A DNA stretch of 64,000 nt from contig NZ_FNRD01000001.1 of the NCBI RefSeq assembly GCF_900107635.1, positions 62,001-126,000 on the forward strand, written 5' to 3'. Both the position numbers and the translations under genes were made by a program. This DNA comes from Flavobacterium gillisiae. Lineage in GTDB: Bacteria; Bacteroidota; Bacteroidia; Flavobacteriales; Flavobacteriaceae. The number at the start of each line of letters is the position of its first letter. Position 1 is the first letter of the stretch. Positions 1-7,413 of the stretch are shown here, piece after piece. Under the pieces are notes generated by a model. It saw only the letters and a program-made list of their open reading frames with translations. It searched no databases and was not told the origin of the DNA.

Positions 1-784
1 CGTCCATTGCAGCTTGTAAAGCACAAATAGGATCGATTTCAGTAACTGTAACAATAGATCCAGCACCTCTAAAAGAAGCAGCAGTACCTTTTCCTACGTC
101 ACCGTATCCACATACAACAACTCTTTTACCAGCAAGCATAATATCAGTTGCACGACGAACTGCATCAACTGCAGATTCTTTACAACCGTATTTGTTGTCA
201 AATTTCGATTTAGTAACCGAGTCATTAACATTGATAGCAGGCATAGGTAAAGTTCCAGCTTTTACTCTTTCGTAAAGTCTATGAACTCCAGTTGTAGTCT
301 CTTCAGACAAACCTTTAATTCCAGCAACTAATTCTGGGTAACGGTCAATAACCATGTTAGTCAAATCTCCACCGTCATCAAGAATCATGTTCAATGGTTT
401 TCTATCTTCACCAAAGAATAATGTTTGCTCAATACACCAGTCAAAATCAACTTCGTTCAACCCTTTCCAAGCGTAAACTTGAATTCCAGCAGCAGCCATA
501 GCAGCAGCAGCTTGATCTTGAGTTGAGAAAATATTACAAGAAGACCAAGTAACTTCAGCACCAAGAGCGATTAAAGTCTCGATTAAAACTGCAGTTTGGA
601 TCGTCATGTGTAAACATCCAGCAATACGAGAACCAGCAAGTGGTTGTTCGTCTTTATATTCAGAACGAAGCGCCATTAAACCTGGCATTTCAGCTTCTGC
701 TAATTCAATTTCTTTTCTTCCCCAGGCTGCTAGAGAGATATCTTTTACTTTGAAAGCCACAAAAGGCATAGTTGTAGTACTCAT
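1..784 (-). CDS. ahcY: adenosylhomocysteinase, 5' part (runs off left edge)
   Basis: S-adenosylhomocysteine hydrolase, a cytosolic NAD-dependent enzyme that splits SAH into adenosine and homocysteine in the methyl cycle. About 261 N-terminal codons are present and the C-terminal part lies outside the window. The ATG at 784 gives [20 protein letters not shown]. Family landmarks visible are [19 protein letters not shown], the active-site stretch [11 protein letters not shown], and the start of the NAD-binding Rossmann fold, [18 protein letters not shown]. No frameshift is seen in the visible part. A TAnnTTTG promoter element lies 30 bases upstream. Identification is certain; only completeness is unknown. 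Confidence 0.97.
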   Translation of the reverse strand, partial: MSTTTMPFVAFKVKDISLAAWGRKEIELAEAEMPGLMALRSEYKDEQPLAGSRIAGCLHMTIQTAVLIETLIALGAEVTWSSCNIFSTQDQAAAAMAAAGIQVYAWKGLNEVDFDWCIEQTLFFGEDRKPLNMILDDGGDLTNMVIDRYPELVAGIKGLSEETTTGVHRLYERVKAGTLPMPAINVNDSVTKSKFDNKYGCKESAVDAVRRATDIMLAGKRVVVCGYGDVGKGTAASFRGAGSIVTVTEIDPICALQAAMD

Positions 785-813
785 TTATAGTATATTTGTA
801 TTGTATTTTTTTG

Positions 814-821
814 CAAATTTA
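814..821 (-). promoter_or_regulatory. -7 promoter element of ahcY
   Basis: On the minus strand the sequence reads TAAATTTG, matching the Bacteroidota -7 consensus TAnnTTTG, 30 bases before the ahcY start. I see no convincing -33 TTG at the expected distance. The call rests on the consensus and position only. Confidence 0.55.
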
Positions 822-934
822 CGGAATAACTTATGATTTAAAAAGGATTCACTTATATTTATGAATTGTTTAATAGTGTAATCTTTTAAAAATCAGTAAA
901 ATAATAATTAAAATACCCTTTAGCTTCATTTTCA

Positions 935-1036
935 GGAGCTAATCCCGCTGTTCACTATATCTTTTTATCTGGAACTTGTTTTGGTAACCAGAAACTATTT
1001 GCAAGATAAAAAGGATGCCGTTTCCATCGGGGCTAT
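935..1036 (+). repeat. structured intergenic element (dispersed-repeat or ncRNA candidate)
   Basis: This non-coding stretch between ahcY and the phosphopantetheinyl transferase gene begins AGGAGCTAATCCCGCT and ends GCCGTTTCCATCGGGGCTA. A perfect 10-bp stem, CTTTTTATCT (961-970) with AGATAAAAAG (1004-1013), closes over an inner near-palindrome containing TGGTAACCA. A second, more diverged element with the same order (GGGCGGGCTATCC... to ...ATCCCTAGC) lies on the minus strand at 27735-27880. From memory, elements of this form are scattered through Flavobacterium genomes. Whether this is a mobile palindrome or a transcribed RNA such as the Flavo-1 motif cannot be decided by eye. Confidence 0.5.
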
Positions 1037-1053
1037 GAAATCAATTACATATC

Positions 1054-1689
1054 ATGCCTTTATACAAAACGATACACTTTAGTTCTACAACACAAATTTT
1101 TGTTTGGAAAATCACCGAATCCTTCGAGCAATTAAACAACGAAGTACAATTAAACGACAAAAACTGTATTCGTCTTGAAGGAATGAAGTCAGAAATGCAT
1201 CAACGTGGTTTTCTAAGTGTGCGTAAATTATTGCAAACTGCCGGTTATACTGATTTTGATTTGTATTATGATGAATTTGGGAAACCACATCTAACAGACG
1301 ATAAATACATTTCCATCACCCATTCCCATAATTTTTCAGCCATTATTGTGAGTGATGAAACAGTAGGAATTGATATCGAATTGCAGCGCGAAAAAATCAT
1401 CCGTATTGCTGATAAGTTTGTCGATGAAGAGTTTGGGTATTTAGATAAAAATGATTTAGAAAGCTATATTAAAAAGCTGACTGTGATTTGGGGAGCCAAA
1501 GAAGCCATTTTTAAAATTAGAAACGAAAAAGGAATCAGCTTTAAAGACCATATTAAAGTCACGCCATTTAGCTTAGAAGATACAAAAGCAAAGGCTGTAC
1601 TTCATTTTGAGGGCGTAGTTCAGGATTTTGATTTGTTTTATGAGGAAATTGAAGGTTTTGGGCTTGTTTATGCTTTCGAGAAGATTTGA
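1054..1689 (+). CDS. 4'-phosphopantetheinyl transferase superfamily protein
   Basis: Sfp/AcpT-type enzyme that moves 4'-phosphopantetheine from CoA to a serine of a carrier protein. The 211-residue length is normal for the Sfp group. The two hallmark motifs are present: the Mg-binding GIDIE (residues 105-109) and WGAKEAIFK (146-154) with the catalytic K149/E150 pair; THSHNFSA (89-96) is the usual CoA-pocket segment. No polyketide or peptide synthetase lies nearby, so the target is probably the fatty-acid carrier protein or an unlinked one. The last codons and stop, AAG ATT TGA, fall inside a partial copy of the palindromic repeat at 1682-1738, so the C-terminus has been set by a repeat. Confidence 0.9.
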   Translation: MPLYKTIHFSSTTQIFVWKITESFEQLNNEVQLNDKNCIRLEGMKSEMHQRGFLSVRKLLQTAGYTDFDLYYDEFGKPHLTDDKYISITHSHNFSAIIVSDETVGIDIELQREKIIRIADKFVDEEFGYLDKNDLESYIKKLTVIWGAKEAIFKIRNEKGISFKDHIKVTPFSLEDTKAKAVLHFEGVVQDFDLFYEEIEGFGLVYAFEKI

Positions 1690-1738
1690 CGAGATTTGAC
1701 AACTTTTTAAAAGTTGTCAAATCTGAGTTGTCAAATCT
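1682..1738 (+). repeat. REP-like palindromic element upstream of the RAYT gene
   Basis: A near-perfect palindrome, AGATTTGACAACTTT followed by its reverse complement, spans 1692-1724. It is preceded by a partial left arm AGATTTGAC (1682-1690) and followed by a partial right arm GTTGTCAAATCT (1727-1738). Hairpin plus half-arm is the arrangement seen in REP/BIME elements handled by RAYT transposases. The same hairpin plus half-arm recurs at 1987-2041 inside the transposase gene. No other copy was found in the window. Confidence 0.85.
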
Positions 1739-1767
1739 AAAAATATACACAGATAAAACCCCAAAAC

Positions 1768-2421
1768 ATGGCAAAAAAGGAAGATTATTACACCCGATTT
1801 GAGAACGATGGAATTTATCATGTTTATAATAGAACAGTAGATCGAAAACCGATGTTTACATCTAATGAGAATTACGCTTATTTTATTCGTCAGTTCGATA
1901 AATACCTGTCTGATTATGTAAAAATTTATGCCTATAATTTGCTAGGGAATCATTTTCATTTTATGATAAAAGTTAATAATTTGGCAGATTTGACAACTTT
2001 CAAAAAGTTGTCAAATCTAACAACTGAAAAGTTGTCAAATCAACAAAAAACTACACACGATATCGTAAGTCATCAATTTAGAAAGTTTTTTCAAAGTTAT
2101 GCAATGGCTTTTAACAAAGAGCAAAACAGAATTGGAACCCTTTTTCAAACCCCATTTAAACGCGTTAGAGTAGAAGACGAAAATTATTTAAGAGAATTAG
2201 CTTGTTATATTAATACCAATGCACAGAAACATAACTTAGTTAAAGATTTTAGAGATTGGAAATGGTCCTCTTATCATAATACGATATCAAATAAAGAAAC
2301 GAAATTATTAAAAGAAGAATTGATTAGTTATTTTGACGACATCGATAATTTTATATATTGTCATTTAGAATATGGGAGTAAAATAGACTCAATTGAAAGA
2401 GATTTTTTTATTGAGGATTAA
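1768..2421 (+). CDS. REP-associated tyrosine transposase (IS200/IS605-like HUH family)
   Basis: Single-strand DNA transposase-like protein of the Y1 HUH superfamily, the domesticated RAYT group that acts on REP palindromes. Seen in the 217 residues: the metal-binding HFH (H62, H64) in GNHFHFMIKV, a candidate nucleophile Tyr111 in SYAMAFNK, GTLFQTPFKR (123-132), and the family signature DWKWSSY (163-169). Residues 74-91 (DLTTFKKLSNLTTEKLSN) are encoded by an in-frame copy of the palindrome that also lies upstream. They sit between the HUH and Tyr motifs, where relatives would have a linker. The reading frame stays open. The gene lacks insertion-sequence ends and stands alone, as expected for a RAYT. 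Whether the protein is still active with this insertion is unknown. Confidence 0.85.
   Translation: MAKKEDYYTRFENDGIYHVYNRTVDRKPMFTSNENYAYFIRQFDKYLSDYVKIYAYNLLGNHFHFMIKVNNLADLTTFKKLSNLTTEKLSNQQKTTHDIVSHQFRKFFQSYAMAFNKEQNRIGTLFQTPFKRVRVEDENYLRELACYINTNAQKHNLVKDFRDWKWSSYHNTISNKETKLLKEELISYFDDIDNFIYCHLEYGSKIDSIERDFFIED
1987..2041 (+). repeat. palindromic REP-like element embedded in the RAYT coding sequence
   Basis: GATTTGACAACTTT (1987-2000), a 3-base loop CAA, then AAAGTTGTCAAATC (2004-2017) form a perfect 14-bp stem. A half-arm GTTGTCAAATC follows at 2031-2041. It matches the element at 1693-1738 except in the loop and spacer. It is read through in frame as part of the transposase. Confidence 0.9.
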
Positions 2422-2486
2422 AAAAAAATCAAGTGATTTAGCACATCTTTGTGTTTTTTCTTTGTCCATCTCTGTGGAACAAAAAA

Positions 2487-2876
2487 CTATTCTTTCGTCC
2501 TGCTATTAAACATTCCCATATAGATAAAAGTTCCCATTTTCCTCGCTCTACGTTTCAAAATATCCGCATTTTCACCTTCAAATAGTTCATCTAGAGTTTG
2601 TGACCAGTAATTTAACCAGATTCCAAATTCGTTCGGGCCTATTTTTCCGCCAAAATGTTCGTCAACTTTTACGTGAGCTTTCAACGGGTCACCTTTGTAC
2701 ATTTTACCGCCAAAAAGATTCATCTCCCAAAAATCAGTTAGTTTTTCTAGATGCTCGTCCCAGTTTTGAATCATATCATTAAAATAAAAAGCAATTTCTT
2801 CATCTGCTCTTATTTTATCGTAAAAAGTATGAACTAATAGTGAGAGGTCTTCTCGGTTTTCAATTGGTTTTTTCAT
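2487..2876 (-). CDS. group III truncated haemoglobin
   Basis: Small haem protein (129 residues) of the bacterial group III truncated globins, linked in other organisms to oxygen, NO or peroxide chemistry. Visible features: Tyr19 in HTFYDKI (B10 position), the FGGKMYKGDPLKAHVKV segment with the likely proximal His68, and Trp87 in GIWLNYW, the conserved G8 tryptophan. It directly follows the small membrane protein gene (stop of one overlaps start of the other at 2876), so both share a promoter. A Crp/Fnr-type operator lies in front of that pair, suggesting redox or NO control. Confidence 0.9.
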   Translation of the reverse strand: MKKPIENREDLSLLVHTFYDKIRADEEIAFYFNDMIQNWDEHLEKLTDFWEMNLFGGKMYKGDPLKAHVKVDEHFGGKIGPNEFGIWLNYWSQTLDELFEGENADILKRRARKMGTFIYMGMFNSRTKE

Positions 2877-3163
2877 TAGAGAATAATAACGTTTAGAAAA
2901 ATTAATACAACACTTAAAAATACGCTGCTAATAGTTAAGTTTAGTATCGTTTTGTGAGTCATTTGTGCTAGAATTGATGTGTTTACAAGCATACAAATCA
3001 AAACAACAACAGCTAGTTGCATCATTTGTAGTACACTTGTTCCATTTGTAAGAATGTTCATGGCGGCAATCGAACCCAAGCAACTTTGCCCAATAATAAT
3101 TAATGTAGCGAAACCAAAAAAGTTTGTATTAAAACCGGTTAATGTGTTTTTGTATAGTGTCAT
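2876..3163 (-). CDS. small membrane protein, three predicted helices, co-transcribed with globin
   Basis: About 95 residues with three hydrophobic segments (roughly 10-33, 45-66 and 73-95). I do not recognise a family by motif. The ATG at 3163 (MTLYKNTLTGFNTN) is preferred over an in-frame GTG at 3202, because the longer version would read through the likely promoter (TAAATTTG at 3188-3195). It overlaps the globin start by one base, so a role coupled to the globin is likely, but function is unknown. Confidence 0.75.
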   Translation of the reverse strand: MTLYKNTLTGFNTNFFGFATLIIIGQSCLGSIAAMNILTNGTSVLQMMQLAVVVLICMLVNTSILAQMTHKTILNLTISSVFLSVVLIFLNVIIL

Positions 3164-3187
3164 GATAATTGGATTTTTTTGTTGTGA

Positions 3188-3195
3188 CAAATTTA
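3188..3195 (-). promoter_or_regulatory. -7 promoter element of the membrane protein-globin operon
   Basis: Minus strand TAAATTTG matches TAnnTTTG, 25 bases before the ATG at 3163. No -33 TTG sits at normal spacing. The expected start site near 3184 puts the centre of the neighbouring 18-bp operator at about -41, the class II activator position. Confidence 0.65.
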
Positions 3196-3216
3196 CCACC
3201 ACTTCAATTCACTTAT

Positions 3217-3234
3217 TTATGACATAGGTCATAA
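3217..3234. promoter_or_regulatory. Crp/Fnr-type operator, perfect 18-bp inverted repeat
   Basis: TTATGACATAGGTCATAA: two 7-base arms with a 4-base spacer, the geometry bound by dimeric Crp/Fnr proteins (compare TTGAT-N4-ATCAA of FNR). It lies between the stop of the Crp/Fnr gene (3243) and the promoter of the membrane protein-globin operon. No other gene start is near it. Confidence 0.75.
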
Positions 3235-3242
3235 GGTCACAA

Positions 3243-3839
3243 TTAGCGATATACTTTTCGATTGATAATTTTTAATTCTCCCTTTTTTTCTAATGTTTTA
3301 ATGGTTCGAATAACGGTTTCTACCCGAAGTCCCGTTAAGTTCCCAATTTGTTGTCGCGTCAAATCTATAGCGTAGCCATTATTATCTTTTTTGAAATTTA
3401 AATAGCTAATAGAATAATCAAAAAGTTGTAGAAGTCGGTGCTCAGAATCATGAGTCGAAATCTCAGCTGCCATAACCGATTTATAATGCAGCCGCTGTGC
3501 TAAAATTTCGATTATATTAATAGAAATCGCAGGGTTTTCAGTGATTAATTTCAGAAAATTGTTTTTCGAAATGCAGAGTAATTCAGAATCTTCTACTGCT
3601 TCGGCATTAGCAGGATACGTCCGGTCTAAGAATAAAGGAGGTTCGCCAAAACTCTGATTCGCATAAAAAATACCTTGAATAAACTCCCGACCTTCATCAT
3701 TATAATTATTCATTTTTACTGCTCCTGAAATAATTTGATAGTAGTGCGTGGCCAGATGGTCTATCTCAAAAATAATTTCTGACTTTTTGTAGCACTTTCG
3801 TACTGCATCGTATTTTTCAAGTAATTCTATTTCAATCAT
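3243..3839 (-). CDS. Crp/Fnr family transcriptional regulator
   Basis: A 198-residue regulator with a cyclic-nucleotide-binding-like beta barrel (about 15-110), a dimerisation helix (about 103-130) and a C-terminal winged helix. The recognition helix is near 171-183 (LRVETVIRTIKTL); Glu174 and Arg178 keep the E+4 R spacing of FNR and CRP. Only two cysteines (16 and 89) are present, so it lacks the four ligands of an FNR-type 4Fe-4S cluster and probably senses something else, possibly NO/haem as in Dnr. It points toward the membrane protein-globin operon, with the operator at 3217-3234 between them, and is its most likely regulator. Confidence 0.9.
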   Translation of the reverse strand: MIEIELLEKYDAVRKCYKKSEIIFEIDHLATHYYQIISGAVKMNNYNDEGREFIQGIFYANQSFGEPPLFLDRTYPANAEAVEDSELLCISKNNFLKLITENPAISINIIEILAQRLHYKSVMAAEISTHDSEHRLLQLFDYSISYLNFKKDNNGYAIDLTRQQIGNLTGLRVETVIRTIKTLEKKGELKIINRKVYR

Positions 3840-3934
3840 GGTTTTGTTTATGGTGCACTTTAGAGTCCTGAAACAAAGAAAAACTTTATCAAAGTAGTAC
3901 TCGTTTTCAAAAAACTTTTACTTTTACGTTCATT

Positions 3935-4693
3935 ATGAGAAATAAAGATAGTACTATATATGATCAGATGCGTCAGGCGAAGTCAGAAAAACGTAAGTTA
4001 CTGGCTATTCTTCTTGATCCAGACAAGATCGTTTGGGAAAATTTAGACAATCTGATTTCGAAAATTAATGAATCACCCGCGACTCATGTTTTCATTGGCG
4101 GAAGCCTTGTAGAAACGAATAGAATTGATGAATTAATTATTCGATTAAAACAAAAAAGTAATTTGCCAATGGTGCTCTTTCCAGGTAATCCATCACAAAT
4201 TTCAAAAGAAGCCGATGCGATTTTATTCTTGTCTTTGATATCAGGAAGAAATTCAGATTATTTAATAGGACATCAGGTAAAAGCAGCGCCAATTCTAAAA
4301 CAAACTCAGCTCGAGATTATTTCAACAGGGTATATTTTAGTAGATGGTGGAAACGAAACTGCAGTAGAAAGAGTAAGTCAAACAAAACCCTTGGATAGAA
4401 ATAATTTAGATTTGGTACTTGCAACGGCCGAAGCTGGCGAAATGCTAGGTAATAAATTAATTTATCTTGAAGCAGGAAGCGGCGCGAAACAGTCAGTTCC
4501 TCTTGAAATGATTGATTTAGTCTCTAAAAAGACTGAAATACCTTTAATTGTTGGTGGCGGAATTGTAGATTTACTCGGAATTAAAAATGCCTATGATTCT
4601 GGAGCTGATGTAGTAGTCATAGGAACTGCTTTTGAAAGAGATTTTGATTTCTTTGAAGCGGCTAAACAACACCTAATCGAAAATAAACAATGA
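3935..4693 (+). CDS. geranylgeranylglyceryl phosphate synthase (PcrB-like)
   Basis: TIM-barrel prenyltransferase that joins an isoprenyl diphosphate to sn-glycerol-1-phosphate, the ether-bond step of archaeal lipids; bacterial members are known in Firmicutes and Bacteroidota. The 252 residues show AILLDPDK near the N-terminus, HVFIGGSLVE, LFPGNPSQIS, YLEAGSGA and the phosphate-binding LIVGGGIVD and DVVVIGTAFE loops. It is followed at once by pnuC (ATGA overlap at 4690), so they are probably co-transcribed although the pathways are unrelated. Enzyme class is clear; prenyl length and physiological role are not. Confidence 0.9.
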   Translation: MRNKDSTIYDQMRQAKSEKRKLLAILLDPDKIVWENLDNLISKINESPATHVFIGGSLVETNRIDELIIRLKQKSNLPMVLFPGNPSQISKEADAILFLSLISGRNSDYLIGHQVKAAPILKQTQLEIISTGYILVDGGNETAVERVSQTKPLDRNNLDLVLATAEAGEMLGNKLIYLEAGSGAKQSVPLEMIDLVSKKTEIPLIVGGGIVDLLGIKNAYDSGADVVVIGTAFERDFDFFEAAKQHLIENKQ

Positions 4694-5313
4694 TTGAGTT
4701 TTTTCTAAACGCATACAAAGATGTTTCTACAGCCCACATTATACTGGAGTTTATCGCCTTTGTATTCGGGATTTTAAGTGTGTGGTACGCCAGACAGGAA
4801 AATATTTTAGTATACCCCACCGGATTAGTTGCAACAATAATTTCGGTATACCTTCTTTTTATTGCGGGTTATCTAGGGGATATGATGATTAATGGGTATT
4901 TTACCATAATGAGTATTTATGGCTGGTATAAATGGTCTCGAAAAACAGAAGACAGCGACAACCTACCAATTACAAGAACCAACACCAAAGAAAAAATAAT
5001 AGGTATAGGATTGTTTTTTATTACAATTTTTGTAGTTTTCGGTATTTATAAGGTTTTTGATTATACAATAAAAACAGAGAATTATATTGATATTATAGCC
5101 TCTGGAATATTTTTTACGGGGATGTGGTACATGGCCAATAAAAAAATAGAAAACTGGACCCTTTGGATTATTGGGGATATAATAGTAACACCTTTGTATG
5201 CTTATCGCGGATTGGGGATGTTATCGTTACAATATTTAATTTTTACAATTTTAGCTATTTCAGCCTATTTAGAATGGAGAAAAATCTTAAACAAGAGCAA
5301 TCTGCAATTATAA
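4690..5313 (+). CDS. pnuC: nicotinamide riboside transporter
   Basis: PnuC-family inner-membrane facilitator for nicotinamide riboside, 207 residues with about seven hydrophobic segments. Typical family signals are FVFGILSVWYARQENILVYPTG near the N-terminus, GYFTIMSIYGWYKW, and the C-terminal GDIIVTPLYAYRGLGMLSLQY. The start overlaps the preceding stop (ATGA). The next gene begins with a NadR-type ribosylnicotinamide kinase domain that would trap the imported riboside by phosphorylation, which supports the substrate assignment. Confidence 0.93.
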   Translation: MIEFFLNAYKDVSTAHIILEFIAFVFGILSVWYARQENILVYPTGLVATIISVYLLFIAGYLGDMMINGYFTIMSIYGWYKWSRKTEDSDNLPITRTNTKEKIIGIGLFFITIFVVFGIYKVFDYTIKTENYIDIIASGIFFTGMWYMANKKIENWTLWIIGDIIVTPLYAYRGLGMLSLQYLIFTILAISAYLEWRKILNKSNLQL

Positions 5314-7385
5314 AAATTGCCATGTTTGGACCGGAAAGTACTGGTAAAACAACTTTAGCAATACAACTTGCAGATCACTATAAAACGGCCTGGGTTCCTG
5401 AATTTGCAAGGGACTATTTACAAAAAAAATGGGATATGCAGCAGCAAATTTGTGATGTTGACGATATGCTGCCCATTGCTTACGGTCAAACTAAATTGGA
5501 AAATGACGGTCAGGCAGTTGCTGACACATACTTGTTCTGTGATACAAATTTAATGGTAACTAAGGTTTTCTCAGAAGTATATTACAACTACTGTGACCCG
5601 GCACTAGATAAAGCTGCCCAAGAACATGAATATGATTTGTTTTTTCTTACCGACATTGATGTGCCATGGGAAAAAGATGATTTAAGAGATAGGGCCGAAG
5701 GGCGAGATGCTGTTTTTGGGTTGTTTAAAAAATCATTGATTGAAAATAACAAACCATTTATAACACTTTCTGGTGATAAGAATCTCCGACTGGAAAAAGC
5801 AATTTCAATTATTGATGATTTGACAAAGGTCAAAGAAATGGGTCTGTCTTCGCTTGATTTTGTTCAAATTTATCAGCATGGAATACCAGTCGAAAATATC
5901 AAAAGACAATTAGCGATTTTTAAAAACGGAATTCCTAAAATGCAACTAATTTCAGCTGCTACATTCAATAACGGAATCGTGAAATTTTCAGAGAAAGAAT
6001 TTTCAGAAAAAGCCGCTTTTTTTGATAAAGAGAAATCGAAGTTCAAATTACTAAAGTTTGTTCCTGCTTCAGGTGCTGCTAGTAGAATGTTTAAATTTTT
6101 GTCGGTCTTTTTGTCTGATTTTAAAATAGGAGCGGAGACAATAAACGCCTACATCAATAGAAAAAAAGACACTGATTTAGCAGTGTTTATTGTGGGTATG
6201 AATAAGTTTGCTTTTTTTAAGACGGTTGATGAACAATTAAAGAAAGTTTACCCGAATTTTGACAGCCTAGATAGAGATTATAAAAATTATTGTTTTATAA
6301 AAATGCTATTAGATCCTCAATATTTTGATTTCGCTAATAAGCCAAAAGGGATTTTGCCTTTTCATAAATATTATGCAAATATCGCTTCTCCTATAGAAGA
6401 ACATTTGTATGAGTGCGGTTATTACGCCAGTTCAAACGGAAAATCGAATCTTCATTTTACAGTTTCAAAAGAGCATCAGTCTGACTTTCAAAAAATCATT
6501 AAAAAGACTTTAGAAAGAGTTGAGACAGAGACAAAAAACTCAGTAGATATTTCATACTCCTATCAGAAACAAAGTACTGATACTATTGCTGTAGAAGAAA
6601 CGAATGCTGTTTTTAGAAACAATAAAGGGGATTTAGTTTTTAGACCAGGGGGACACGGTGCTTTAATTGAAAATCTTAATGCGCTAGACGCAGATATTAT
6701 TTTCATCAAGAATATTGATAATGTAATCTTGCATAATAATGATGCAATAGCCTTGTATAAAAAGGGGTTGGCAGGGGTTTTATTAGAAGTACAAAATCAA
6801 GTTTTTGACTATTTAAATGTTATAGACTCTAGTAAAATAGATGCTAATAAAGTGGATGAAATCGCTGCTTTTTTAGAGGATAAATTAAATGTAAAATTGC
6901 CTGAAAAGTTTGGTTCTTTTACATTTGAAAATCAAATTACAGCTATTAAAAACACCTTGAATAGACCGATACGAGTATGCGGAATGGTTAAAAATGAAGG
7001 GGAAGCCGGTGGAGGACCATTCTGGGTAAAAGACGAAAATAATAAAGTGTCATTGCAAATAGTAGAAACATCTCAGATAGATTTAAATAATAGCAATCAA
7101 AGTAGTATTTTGAATAGTGCGACTCATTTTAATCCGGTTGATTTAGTATGCGGGATCAAAAACTATAAGAATGAAAAATTCGATTTAACTAAATTTATTA
7201 ACAACAATAGTGGTTTTTTGGTGAAAAAGACTACTTCTGGAATAAATATTAGAGGGTATGAATTGCCAGGACTATGGAATGGTGCGATGGCTAATTGGTT
7301 AACTATTTTTATAGAAGTTCCTTTGCTTACTTTTAATCCAGTTAAAACGGTAAATGATTTGTTGAAAAATGCCCATCAAGAATAA
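5274..7385 (+). CDS. NadR-like ribosylnicotinamide kinase fused to DUF4301
   Basis: A 703-residue two-part protein. Residues 13-185 are a P-loop NadR-type kinase domain: Walker A GPESTGKT (19-26), EFARDYL (43-49), and DIDVPWEKDDLRDR (127-140). It would phosphorylate nicotinamide riboside brought in by PnuC. From Met189 onward the sequence is a full-length DUF4301 protein, with PASGAASRMFKFL, a RPGGHGALIENL loop and GEAGGGPFWVK, all reminiscent of a nucleotidyltransferase fold. The two parts are normally separate adjacent genes. Here no stop codon divides them, and Met189 (nt 5838) could be the former start of the second gene. The start at 5274 overlaps pnuC by 40 bases and gives the normal kinase N-terminus; an earlier in-frame ATG at 5163 would lie deep inside pnuC. 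No nucleotidyltransferase domain typical of full NadR is seen. Confidence 0.88.
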   Translation: MEKNLKQEQSAIIKIAMFGPESTGKTTLAIQLADHYKTAWVPEFARDYLQKKWDMQQQICDVDDMLPIAYGQTKLENDGQAVADTYLFCDTNLMVTKVFSEVYYNYCDPALDKAAQEHEYDLFFLTDIDVPWEKDDLRDRAEGRDAVFGLFKKSLIENNKPFITLSGDKNLRLEKAISIIDDLTKVKEMGLSSLDFVQIYQHGIPVENIKRQLAIFKNGIPKMQLISAATFNNGIVKFSEKEFSEKAAFFDKEKSKFKLLKFVPASGAASRMFKFLSVFLSDFKIGAETINAYINRKKDTDLAVFIVGMNKFAFFKTVDEQLKKVYPNFDSLDRDYKNYCFIKMLLDPQYFDFANKPKGILPFHKYYANIASPIEEHLYECGYYASSNGKSNLHFTVSKEHQSDFQKIIKKTLERVETETKNSVDISYSYQKQSTDTIAVEETNAVFRNNKGDLVFRPGGHGALIENLNALDADIIFIKNIDNVILHNNDAIALYKKGLAGVLLEVQNQVFDYLNVIDSSKIDANKVDEIAAFLEDKLNVKLPEKFGSFTFENQITAIKNTLNRPIRVCGMVKNEGEAGGGPFWVKDENNKVSLQIVETSQIDLNNSNQSSILNSATHFNPVDLVCGIKNYKNEKFDLTKFINNNSGFLVKKTTSGINIRGYELPGLWNGAMANWLTIFIEVPLLTFNPVKTVNDLLKNAHQE

Positions 7386-7413
7386 TGCTGCTCAATATGT
7401 AAATTAAATCCAA

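Noticed and set aside
606..836. 76-codon open frame on the plus strand
   Set aside because: It lies antisense to the start of ahcY and has no family features; it is a shadow frame.
1568..1774. 68-codon minus-strand frame containing DLTTFKKLSNL
   Set aside because: The peptide match to the RAYT arises because the palindrome reads the same on both strands; the frame is antisense to the phosphopantetheinyl transferase gene.
5163..5273. Longer start for the NadR-DUF4301 protein
   Set aside because: The extra residues would be read from inside pnuC in another frame and do not resemble the kinase N-terminus.
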